Assembly: GCF_040054535.1 (NCBI RefSeq)
Contig: NC_090791.1
Span: 15,799,327 to 15,863,326, forward strand
Source: Antennarius striatus
Lineage: Eukaryota > Chordata > Actinopteri > Lophiiformes > Antennariidae
DNA length: 64,000 nt
Direction of reading: 5' to 3'
Shown here piece by piece: positions 48,868-64,000 of the stretch (the first letter of the stretch is position 1; each line of letters starts with the position of its first letter). A model generated the notes under the pieces. That model worked only from the letters and a program-made list of their open reading frames with translations, searched no databases and had not been told where the DNA came from. The position numbers were made by a program, and so were the translations under genes.

Positions 48868-49281
48868 TAATTTTTGAGCTATTTTAAATTCTGTTTTATT
48901 GTTAAGGTCTGTGCACAGGCTTCATGTTTAAATTTTTGTGTAATAATGAAGCGATTTTTATAGACAATAAAGAAATTAAATGAGAGAGTGAAAGTAATTC
49001 CTCTACAGCAGGTGTAGTGCTGGGAAGATTTATTAACAGAAGTGAATTGAAATCAGTTTGTGGTTATAGAGTACAGAATTCATACTTTACATCATAGCAA
49101 AGAGTTTTTGAGTCATTTGGATGATATGATATCTGTAAATTGATGGCGTACACAAGTGTCTGTTTAGTTTTATCCTTCAATTTAAATGAAATTTTGATTC
49201 ATACTGAACCAAATGCTAAAAATAACTTTACATAATCATATATGAAATGAAATGAAATCAACTGCATTGATCTCCACCGGG

Positions 49282-49771
49282 CACATGTGTCAAACTCAAG
49301 GCCCCAGGGCCAAATGTGGCCTGTTACATCATTTTATGTGGCCCGCGAGAGCATAAAGGGTCAGTGTGTCTAAAAATAATTAAGTCAAAAATGCTTTGAG
49401 CAAAACTACATTTTACATATTGCAGTAATTGAGCCAATTTTAATATTGACAAAAACTTTTTGAGCAAATAATGTCCTAACTTTTATTTGTTATCATTTTT
49501 CTTTATTCACTTGGATAGCTTGATCCTCGATTGTTGGACTTATATGGGCTTCATAAGCTGACAAAATAAAAGGATTTATGTTGTAACAAAGCGACAAGCA
49601 AACATATTTTTTCTGGACAACTGTTACTTGAATAAGTAATAAATACGGTTATTCAATATAAAGAAGTTTTATTTTACATTTATTTTGCATTACATTTAGT
49701 TACATTTATAAATTACTCCTGGCCTGTTGAGGACAGCCATGATGCTGATGTGGCCCTCGGTGACACCCCAG
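49282..49771. mobile_element. hAT-like non-autonomous element (block X copy)
   Basis: Same element as 17603-17986, keeping an extra GTGGCCCGCGAGAGCATAAA segment missing from block A. The right end is slightly truncated. Confidence 0.65.
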
Positions 49772-49859
49772 CCATAAGGAAACTTGTATCTAGTATTAGT
49801 CTATGTTGTTAATCAAATGCATAGTATATATGTGTACAGGTGCGTGACACACACACACA

Positions 49860-49919
<60 letters not shown>

Positions 49920-50728
49920 TCTAGTTAGATTGTGTCCTCAATGATATACAATGATATGTTTCTTTTTTGCAAGGGGATTGTATTGTAAACTACTTTTTGA
50001 CAGTGCTGATTTAAACTATGATCATCTTTGTAAAAATAATAAAACTATGTATATTTGCTCATCTTAGATGTGTTTGAGGTGCGCACTATGTTCATGTTTC
50101 CCAAGGAAGTAAGATGGTGTTCCTGCTCTTTACGTTACGAATGAGTGTTTTGTTAAACACTGAAGAGTTCAACATGATCCTTTTACCGAAATTTCAACAT
50201 TTTTCTCAGGGAAAATTGCTTTTTGTTGCTCCATTGCAGAACACAAGAATAAAATAAGAGTAGGAAAATGAAATTTACGAGTAAGAAAAAAAGACCAAAG
50301 GAGATTATCTACATTAAATCGCCTAACCATAACCACAAAGACACTAACACCACCTGGCTTATCTGACACTTTCTCTGTCTCTCTCTTTCTCTTACCCTGT
50401 CCTTATCTTCATTGTATTTCTTTTCCACCCAACCTGTGAAGGCGGATGACTGCCCTCCAGACCCTGGGTCCTGCCCAGAGTTTCTTCCTCAATGAGGGAG
50501 TTTTTCCCCTCCGCTGTTGCTTATGTTTGTTTATGTTTGGAGGGATCTGCTGGGTTTTTCTGTCTGTTAAATGTCTGTTGCCATTATTAAGTGTTTTATA
50601 AATAAATTTAATTGAAATAAACTTGATTGATTATAGATAAATAAGAGAATAAATAGAATAATATACGTATAGACATACGTACAGATATACACACTTACTG
50701 CCGCTTCATTCTTCCTCATCACTACATG

Positions 50729-51090
50729 TCAAAGTGAGGCATTGTTCAGCTTGATGGCCACAGGTAGGAAAGATTTCCTATGGTGTTCAGCAGTATATTG
50801 ATGAAGCTTCATCTTATTCCTGAACATAGCCCTTTGTCTCATCAATGTTCTGTACAGTGGGTGGTACTCATTGTCCAAGATGGCCCTCAGTTTGGACAAT
50901 GTCCTCCTCTCCAACACTCTAGTAAGTAATTCAGATTGAACTCCACCATTGCCACCAGCCCTGCAGATCAGTCCATCCAGTCTGTTGGTGTCTGCCACCC
51001 TCAGACCACTGCGCCAGCACACCGGTTTTGAGGAACTGAGCACTACAGACAGCAGCCTGCTCAGGAAATAGAGATGACTTTGAAGGGTTG
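50729..51090 (-). pseudogene. LINE reverse-transcriptase C-terminal fragment (block X copy)
   Basis: Encodes VADTNRLDGLICRAGGNG, ERRTLSKLRAILDNEYHPLY and HRKSFLPVAIKLNNASL on the minus strand. Same extent as 18949-19312. Confidence 0.65.
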
Positions 51091-51284
51091 TTTTGGACAA
51101 GATGGGGATTAATGATAAATTTGCATTGCATCTTTGTGAGTTCTCGATTATTAGTGGACATGTTGAATTCTGGTGCAACGTGGATAGGGATGCCATTGGA
51201 TAAAACTACCTATTTTGAGGAATTACCAGAAAGAAAAATAAAACAACAGAAGAAGTTTTTTGGTTCACATCACAAGGAAAAGAT

Positions 51285-51430
51285 GTCTGTGTAGGTTCTC
51301 AGTCATCCAGGTCATGGTTATCCAAAAGCTGTTGAGTCGATCCACTGGACATTAAGAAAGTTCTTGAAGACGTTTAGTCTCTCATCCAAGAGACTTCTTC
51401 AGTTCGGAACTGAAGTAGTCTCACAGTAAG
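51285..51430. repeat. unclassified interspersed repeat
   Basis: GTCTCTCATCCAAGAGACTT and CAGTCATCCAGGTCATGGTT are words of a common fish repeat. It interrupts the hAT remnant in block X. Class not resolved. Confidence 0.45.
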
Positions 51431-52376
51431 TAAGTAAGGGACCCTTGATAAAGGCTGTTCGGTCCCTGTACGACCGATGTCAGAACTTTTATGGACAGAA
51501 TTTCTAGGCACAGCCAAGGCGTTGAGGGTGTCTGGTTTGGTGGCCTCAGTATTGCGTCTCTGCCTTTTGCAGATGACGTAGTACTGTTGGCTTCATCAAG
51601 CCGTGATCTCCAACTCTCACTGGAGCGGTTCGCAGTCGAGTGTGAAGCAGTTGGGATGAGAATCAGCACCACCAAATCTGAGGTCCTCAGTCGGAAAAGG
51701 GTGGAGTGCCCTCTCCGGGTTGGGGATGAGATCCAGCCCCAAGTGGAGGAGTTCAAGTATCTAGGGGTCTCGTTCACGAGTGAGGGTACGATGGAACAGG
51801 AGATCGACAGGTGGATTGGTGCAGTGTCTGCAGTGATGCGGACTCTGTATCGGTCCGTCGTGGTGAAGAAGGAGCTGAGCCGAAAGGCAAAGCTATCGAT
51901 TTACCGGTCGATCTAGGTTCCTGCCCTCACCTATGGTCACGGGCTGTGGGTCGTGACTGAAAGAACAAGATCCCGGATACAAGCGGCCGAAATGAGTTTC
52001 CTCCGCAGGGTGTCCGGGCTCTCCCTTAGAGATAGGGTGAGAAGTTCGGTCATCTGGGAGGGACTCAGAGTCGAGCCGTTGCTCCTCCGCATCGAGAGGA
52101 GCCAGATGAGGTGGCTCGGGCATCTGGTCAGGAGGCCTCCTGGACGCCTCCCTGGTGAGGTGTTCTGGGCATGTCCTACCGGGAGGAGGCCCCGGGGACG
52201 ACCCAAGACACGCTGGAGAGACTATGTCTCCCGGCTGGCCTGGGAACACCTTGGGATTCTCCTGGAGGAGCTGGACGAAGTGGCTAGGGAGAGGGAAGTC
52301 TGGGCTTCCCTGCTTAAGCTGCTGCCCCCGCGAGCCGACCCCAGATAATCGGAAGAAAATGGATGGATGGATGGAT
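51431..52376 (+). pseudogene. Rex3-like RTE LINE 3' fragment (block X)
   Basis: Encodes the RT palm onward: FADDVVLLASSSRDLQL, EEFKYLGVSFTSEGTMEQE, SLRDRVRSSVIWEGLRVE, RWLGHLVRRPPGRLPGE. It ends in (GGAT)n followed by GTTAAATATGTCTGCCC, the same target as the block A fragment at 20814-21509. There is an in-frame stop at about 51914 and a 5' truncation. It retains palm sequence missing from the block A copy. Confidence 0.8.
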
Positions 52377-52429
52377 GGATGTTAAATATGTCTGCCCATG
52401 AATACTAAGCCTACAATATGAGGAGCAGC

Positions 52430-53960
52430 AGGTGTGTTTTTTTTTTTTTTTAATTAAAAGAGGCTCTTTTTGTTAACATGTGTGTGCTATCATGATCACA
52501 GAAACCGGGCTCCACCTGATAACCCAGGAGAAGAGAGTTAGCCTGCCCTAGCAGGTAGTGCAGCTCACTGCCATGACAGGAAGAAAGAAGATTGCAAATC
52601 TTGTGAATGACACTGTAAGATAAAAACAGTTGGCAGGGCATCTCAAAATTTGATTAACTGGAAAACATTTTAATCACATGACTGGTTATCAAAAGAAAAT
52701 CACAGAGTGTTTGTCCCAGCACTGTGTCCACAATTTTAGTAAACACAAGTCTTCTGGCAAAGTTTGAAGGACTAGAATTAGTCACGTAAAATAATTTTAT
52801 TCAGCAGAGAACGTGTTAAGCTATTTTCTAGTCTGACACGATTGTGCAAAAAGGTAGTTTGCATTGGCCAGGATAAGATGTTTAGGACATTATTCTTGTT
52901 GATGTTGGTGTAAAATCATAAACAAGAAGAAAGTACTTCAACTTTAATTTTATAAGTGTTTACAGATTTGTGTGTGTGGTAGTGTCCTGACTTCATTTGG
53001 TGTGATTGTCTCATTCAAACACCAGATGTCTCCATATGTGCACATATAATTTAAATGCATCCTTCATGCACATGGGCAGATTTTCACAATGGAGGCCCAG
53101 CTTATTCACAGTTCAGCCGTTAAAACACATAAATGATCATGGTTAATGGTTGGCAGAATAACTGAAGCTAGCGGGGAGTAAAACATGCTAAGACCTCAAT
53201 TTTTATGAAAATTAATTCGGGTAAGTTTTGTCACATCATGGTCAGAATCCATTTGAATTTACTCAACAGGTAGTTGAAAAGATAAGGACATGAAAACTGA
53301 TATTGACCCACAACAATCCAGGAGGTTAAGCCCATCATGTATGTTTAGATGTTTATGCCTAATTCCGATGAACACGATCAAGCTCTGCACAAGTCACATA
53401 ATGAAGAATTTTATCAAATATGAGTATGTATCTAGTGGCTGGCGAGCTGATGACATTGCTGTTATTATTTTCCATTTCTTGAGGAATATTGTCTGGATAA
53501 AGTTGTCTGTAGTGGAAATACGCAAAGAGACTTGTTTCATTATATCGCTGTCACTACCGGAAAATAGCCTGTGTTATACACAATTGAGGTGGTGCAACAT
53601 CTAGTAGTGTTAGTGTACTTCTGTATTTTGTTTCCCCAGCTCTGGTGTCATAAATGATAATTAAAGTGTGTAACTGGCACAGCCGTTTTGTTCTGTGACG
53701 TAGTTGTGTGACATCTATAAAAGGTGTGAACATAGAGTTCTTTTGTGCGAGTGACAATAAAAGGAGTAGGGCTGATGCCACTCGCAAGGGCCGGTTTTTG
53801 TCCCATTTGAGAGAAGTTATAAACGCCTCAATCCTCAAACACTACATTGGTGGCAGCTTACAGTATTATGAGATGTATTTATGCAAGTTTGACCAAGTAG
53901 AACATCACTGAAGGCCTAGGTAGTGAAATGAATGGTTCGCCACTAGAAAGCAGAATATCT
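52430..53960. repeat. block C upstream region
   Basis: Uninterrupted paralog of 21590-22638 plus 26097-26650. Useful as the ancestral, unoccupied state for the Rex3-like and LINE-tail insertions. Confidence 0.8.
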
Positions 53961-54581
53961 TTACTCATAGTTAGCACGAAAATACACATAGATATTTGAC
54001 CTTGATAATTATTACATTGTTAAATTACAACGCTAAATGCCACTGGCTCAGAAAAGTCCTGCATAAACAAACTGTATCAATGGATATGGATAATTCTGGG
54101 TTAACTTAAGGGCAAGATGTGAATTTTATATTTTTCTTACTACTATCTTTTTTACTTGCAATGTCTTGCCATTTGCGTTTCAGTGTATGAGATGTTGTAG
54201 TAGTGTCCACTCTATTGGCAGATAAGCAATGATGCCATAAAAACTCAAGTATTCATAAGAAAAAATCTTTTCAATAGATTTAGACTGTGGTGAACTCTGC
54301 ATGAAAAGGTTAACGTCAGTAAACATAAATTAAGTAAAAGATAGCTGCACTCTTTTTTGTTTTCCTCTTTTGTTTGTACAAAGTAATTAAAATGAAAATC
54401 AAACACATTATAAAACATTTTAGCACACATGAGCTTCATGAGTCAGTACCTTATTAGATTTTTAAGGTATCATGTTTCTTATTGTAGGTGGAGGGAGTAT
54501 AAAGGTGTGAATGCAGGTATTGATTGTCAGACGTATTTCCAGCTTCAAATTGACGTTTTCAAGCTACAACAGATTTTAAAG

Positions 54582-59440
<4,859 letters not shown>

Positions 59441-59677
59441 TCTGGTAGAAATCCTTTAAGGCTGATTTTTCTGATTGGGTTGTTTGACACTAATTATTAT
59501 TGATGTAGTTCAGACACTGGTTGGGTCCCCAGTAAGATATATAAAGTTGCTAGATTTAGTGTATTATAGATGAATGGAACATTTACTCTGTGGTCTCAGA
59601 TGAGATATGACACACCTTACAACTCTCTTTCCTTAAACTTTGTAATCAGGTAACCTGACAAAAATCCTTAAAAACTC

Positions 59678-61220
59678 AATTTACTGTGATTAGATTTAAA
59701 TTAATTCTAACAATAATTACAGCATTCGTGATGATGGTTTTATTTTAACATCCTGCTTCAAAGTGGTGATGTATTGTAATTGTCTGTGTTCGTCAATTTG
59801 TCTGTCCGTCCGTCCGTCCATCCGTATATCCGACTGTTCGTCCGTCCGTCCGTCCGTCCGTCCGTTCGTATGTCTACCAAAACATCATCAATGTTAAAAA
59901 ACATGGATTTCTATGGTCTTACTCACACTGTCCTTCTCCATATGCACTAGTCTATGCACTACCCTACCCTGAAAGTAGTTCAGGGTAAGTCGTGGGATGT
60001 TGCAGTCTCTGACTTTTTTGAAATTATTTTTGAGCTATTTTAAATTCTGTTTGGGTTTTTGGTCAGGTCTGTGCACAGCTTCCATTTTGTGTAATAGTGA
60101 AGCAATCTTTATAGACAAAAAGAGAAATTAAATGATAGTGAAAGTAATTCCTCTGCAGCAGGAGTAGAGGTGGGGAGATTTATTAACAGAAGTGAATTGA
60201 AATCAGTTTGTGGTTATAGAGTACAGAATTCATACATTACACGGAAGCAAAGAATTATTGAGTCAATCAGATGATATGATATATGTAAATTTATGACCTA
60301 GAAAATTAAGGGTATCTGTTTAATTGTATCCTTCAATTTAAATTATTGCATATTCTAAAAAAAACTTTAAACTTTAATCATATATGTACTGAAAATCAAC
60401 TTTATTGATCCCCATAGTGAAATTTCTTCTTTTCACTTGTATCTAGTGTTAGTATATGTTGTTAATCAATTTACTGTGATTAAAAAGCACTAGCTTTGAT
60501 TGATAAATTAATTCTAACAATAATTACAGCATTAATGATCATGGTTTTATTTTAACATCCTGCTTCAAAGTGGTGATGTATTGTAATTGTCTGTGTTCAT
60601 CAATTTGTTCGTCCGTCCGTCTGTATGTCCGTCTGTTCGTATGTCCGTCCGTTCGTATGTCTACCAAAACATCATCAATGTTAAAAAACATGGATTTCTG
60701 CTTGGAGGGATAACATTAAGTTTGAACATTTCAAGAGCATGTTGATATCTTTTGACAATGTAATAGAATGTGTAACTGTTAAAGTGTCTGTAAAAAACTG
60801 GTTAATTCTTGGATAAACACTGTCTGCTGGAATAGGTGAATATGATCATAATATTCTTGTGAAGAAAACTGGCAATGTCAAATTCTTTTTTTGACTGTCT
60901 ACATATGATGTTACCAAACCTTGTTGTCCCTAGGAAGAATGTAAACATGGTCATGCTCTAGGTTATATTTGGGACAAAGACTAATATATGGAAGTGGATA
61001 AGAGTATGAACGCCTGTCAAAATTCAATGTATGAACTGGTTGAAAACATTTAAGGTCTCAGTTGTTGACTACATATTGTAATGAGAGAGATGATTGTTGA
61101 TTCAGGGGGACAGAAATTTCACAAGCCTATTGGCTTCCACCTGTCAGCCCTGTTTTTTGCAGATGTTGTTGATGTTGTAAATGTGATGAAGGTGTGAAGT
61201 CTGTTATATTAACTTGTCCG

Positions 61221-61253
<33 letters not shown>

Positions 61254-62053
61254 TTCAATCGTTGCTGATAGGAAGATGAAACAAAAAGCAAATTACTCGG
61301 ACAGCAAAGAGGATGAAACTGAGATGATGACCTTGACCTTGAGGAAAGTAGGTCAAGGTCAAATTTCAACTTTTGTACACTCAGGAACCGAATAAGACAG
61401 AAAGATGAGGGGTAATGCCAGTGTGAGTAAGACCATAGATCAAAGCTAGTGCTTTGATCTACCTATGTGCTACCTTTGATCTATGGTCTTACTCACACTG
61501 GCTTTCTCCATATGCACTAGTCTATGCACTACCCTACCCTGAAAGTAGTTCAGGGTACGTCGCGGGATGTTGCAGTGTCTGACTTCCTTGTTTGATATTA
61601 TTTTTGAGCTATTTTATATTCTGTTTGGGTTATTGGTCAGGTCTGTGCACAGCTTCCATTTTGTGTTATACTGAAGCGATTTTTATAGGCAAAAAGAGAA
61701 ATTAAATGATAGTGAAAGTAATTCCTCTGCAGCAGGAGTAGTGTTGGGGAGATTTATTAACAGAAGTGAATTGAAATCAGTTTGTGGTTATAGAGTACAG
61801 AATTCATACATTACACAGAAGCAAAGAATTATTGAGTCAATCAGATGAAATGATATATGTAAATTAATGACCTACACAAAATAAGGGTCTCTGTTTAGTT
61901 GTATCATTCAATTTAAATAAAATTTTGAATTGTACTGAACCATAACCAATAACTTTAAGTAATCATATATGTCCTGAAAATCAACTTTATTGATCCTCAT
62001 AGTGAAATTACTTCTAATCACTTGTATCTAGTGTTAGTATATGTTGTTAATCA
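59678..62053. repeat. tandem duplication of the C downstream region
   Basis: The segment from AATTTACTGTGATTA to GTTGTTAATCA is present twice: 59678-60467 (with about 800 bases deleted) and 60468-62053. Block B has it once (31450-32913). (CCGT)n tracts at 59800-59872 and 60607-60660 mark the two copies. Confidence 0.8.
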
Positions 62054-62405
62054 CATGAATAGTATACTGTGTATATGTGTACTGGCCCGTGACACACACA
62101 TCATCCTTTTATCAAAATTTCAATGCTTTCTGAGGGGGAAATTGCTTTGTGTTACAGTTGCTCCGTTGCAGAACATAAGGACGAAGAGTAACGATAGATG
62201 ATTTACAATTAAGAAAAAAGAGCAAAGGAGATCATAGATAAATAAGAGACTAAATAGCATAATATATAAACATATGTACAGATATACACATTTACTGCCA
62301 CTTCATTCCTCCTCATCACTGCATGTCAAAGTGAGGCATTGTACAGCTTGATGGCCACAGGTAGGAAAGATTTCCTATGGTGTTCCATATTTCTACATAG
62401 AAAAT

Positions 62406-62573
62406 GTAGCCGCAAGAGGGCACAAGCCAGTGTCTTATTGTGCCGGTCCCAAGCCCAGATAAATACAGAGGGTTTTGTCAGGAAGAGCATCCGATGTAAA
62501 ACTTTTGCCAAATAAAAAATGCGAATCAGATTTATGATTTCCATACCAGATCGGTCAAGACCCCGGTTAACCA
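62406..62573 (+). mobile_element. 5'-end fragment of the RTE LINE (block C)
   Basis: Paralog of 33264-33427 with the same breakpoints. Confidence 0.8.
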
Positions 62574-63330
62574 AGTGTTGCTTTCTCCAGCAACACATGG
62601 ATAAAGCTGAAGCAATTTCAGGGAATGTGTGGCAGAATGTCAGTGAGATTTTCTTGCTGACAAAAAAGGAGTTCCGGTTCCTGAGTGGGAACATTCTCTT
62701 GTGGTACTTCCTCAGGATTGTCTTCGTGTTCGAGGAGAACCTCAGTTGGTTCAGATTATTTTCTGCTGTCATTGTCACTGTTTTCTTGCACACTGTTCAC
62801 CAAAGCTTTTGTGTGTCACAGAGAAAACACAAGGATTTTGGACTGTCAGCTTGTTTCATGATTGTTAGCTGGTGCTTAGTGCACTGCTCAATGCAGTTAC
62901 CTTAGTTTAATTTACTTTACATACATGTGCATTTACTGATTAGAAAAAGATAAATATGCTATACTTTGAAAGTAGGAGAAGATCAAATGTAACTCAGTGA
63001 GTGGAACCACTATGAAAATAATCTGTGTGGTTAGACAATCAGACCCTCTAATTGTCACCTTGTCTCAGTACTCTGATCCAATTAGAGCTCAGATGTTAAA
63101 TCGGTCTGCCCATAAATACTAAGCCTACAATGTGAGGAGCAGGAGATCTGTTTTTTGGGGTTTTTTTTAGCTCTGTCTTTAGTCTTCATTTAAGCAGAGT
63201 TGTGTTGGAGGTACAGGCAGAAGCAGGGGGGTGGGGAGGGGTGCGTTGAACACAAGGAGAATATTTTTGTTCAGAGTCAGAGGCTCTTTCTGCCTCTTAC
63301 GGCCCTGCTATGCATACTGTAGCTTTTGAA
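62574..63330. other. block C downstream flank, no gene recognised
   Basis: 62574-62905 is nearly identical to 33428-33762 and has an open frame of unknown meaning. 63066-63150 and 63271-63286 are the unoccupied sites for the Rex3-like and sushi-type insertions. Confidence 0.6.
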
Positions 63331-63512
63331 GGCTTTATCTTTGTTTTTTGACAACGAGAGCCTTGGACCCAATATGAAACACTGAAAAATGTGTTATGAC
63401 GATCACAGAAATCAGGCTACACCTGATAACTCAGAAGAGTTAGCCTGCCCTAGCAGGTAGTACAGCTCATTGTCATGAAAGGAAGAAAGAAGATTACAAA
63501 ATTTGTGAATGA
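63331..63512. repeat. start of the next block's upstream region
   Basis: GAGAGCCTTGGACCCAATAT through GCAGGTAGTACAGCTCATTG matches 7065-7240 and 44085-44200. A further block therefore begins here, and another ODC-like gene could follow outside the window. Confidence 0.7.
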
Positions 63513-64000
63513 CTCCTTCTTCTTCTTTTCCTTTCGGCTTTTCCCTTCAGGGGTCGCCACAGTGAATCAGTTGCCTCCATCTAACCCTTTCTTCTGCATC
63601 TTCTTCTGTCACACCAACTACCTTCATGTCCTCTTTCACTACATCCATAAACCTCCTCTTTGGTCTTCCTCTAGGCCTCCTGCCTCGCAGTTCAAAACTC
63701 ATCATCCTTCTACCAATATATTCACTATCTCTCCTCTGGACATGTCCAAACCATCTCAGTCTGGCCTCTCTGACTTTATCTCCAAGACCTCTAACATGTG
63801 CTATCCCTCTGATGTACTAATTCCTGATCCTATCCATCCTGGTCACTCCCAAAGAGAACCTCAGTATCTTCATCTCTGCTACCTCCAGCTTTGTCTCCTG
63901 TCTTTTCTTCAGTGACACTGTCTCTAGACCAAACAACATCACTGGTCTCACCACAGTTTTGTACACCTTTCCTTTCATTTTAGCTGAAACTCTTTTATCA
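63513..64000 (-). mobile_element. RTE LINE, 3' part, running off the right edge
   Basis: It begins with the 3' end of the family (CTTCTTCTTTTCCTTTCGGC) and encodes the C-terminal region on the minus strand. The sequence is close to 44905-45400 but has in-frame damage (stop near 63818). It may be full length beyond the window. Confidence 0.85.

Larger units (their letters stand above)
48868..51290. repeat. block X downstream region
   Basis: Paralogous to about 14085-14210 plus 17291-19500. It includes a candidate AATAAA at 48966, a fuller hAT-like element (49282-49771), (CA)n (49849-49914), an interspersed repeat (50390-50640) and a LINE C-terminal fragment on minus (50729-51090). The intact sequence across 48942-48970 is the empty site for the block A LINE. 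Confidence 0.85.

Overview
The window is nuclear DNA from a teleost fish, probably a percomorph. Its genes have vertebrate exon-intron structure with GT-AG introns. Its repeats are fish families: Rex3-like and other RTE LINEs, a tRNA-headed SINE, a Tf1/sushi-type chromodomain LTR element and hAT/piggyBac/mariner-like DNA elements. There is no bacterial, CRISPR or operon-like content.

Layout. 1-1230 is 5' flank with an AT microsatellite and a piggyBac-like MITE. 1231-4256 is the mitochondrial protease gene CLPP (exon 2 onward). From about 4850, in the CLPP 3' flank, a locally duplicated block begins and recurs to the right edge. Three blocks each carry one complete nine-exon ornithine-decarboxylase-like (ODC-like) gene on the + strand: A (9970-13793), B (27284-31216) and C (54582-59440). 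A fourth block, X (about 41640-42386, 44036-44904, 48049-52430), keeps upstream and downstream flanks but has lost the gene. A fifth begins at about 63330 and runs off the edge.

The three ODC-like genes are intact and each encodes 448 residues. They keep the PLP lysine, the substrate cysteine and most cofactor contacts. All three carry Gln at the PLP-phosphate arginine (mouse R277) and Asn at the ornithine-binding aspartate (mouse D361), and all lack the C-terminal PEST/degron tail of vertebrate ODC. They look like a divergent, locally expanded decarboxylase or binding protein rather than ordinary ODC1.

Shared and private insertions give the block history. B and C share an intron-6 SINE and a 3'-tail insertion beside the exon-7 acceptor that A lacks, so B and C are closest. 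Private events include a hAT fragment in A intron 5, a solo LTR in C intron 5, a near full-length Rex3-like element upstream of B, a sushi-type element between B and X, an ERV remnant and an open-frame RTE LINE in X. Empty paralogous sites define many insertion edges and target duplications to the base.
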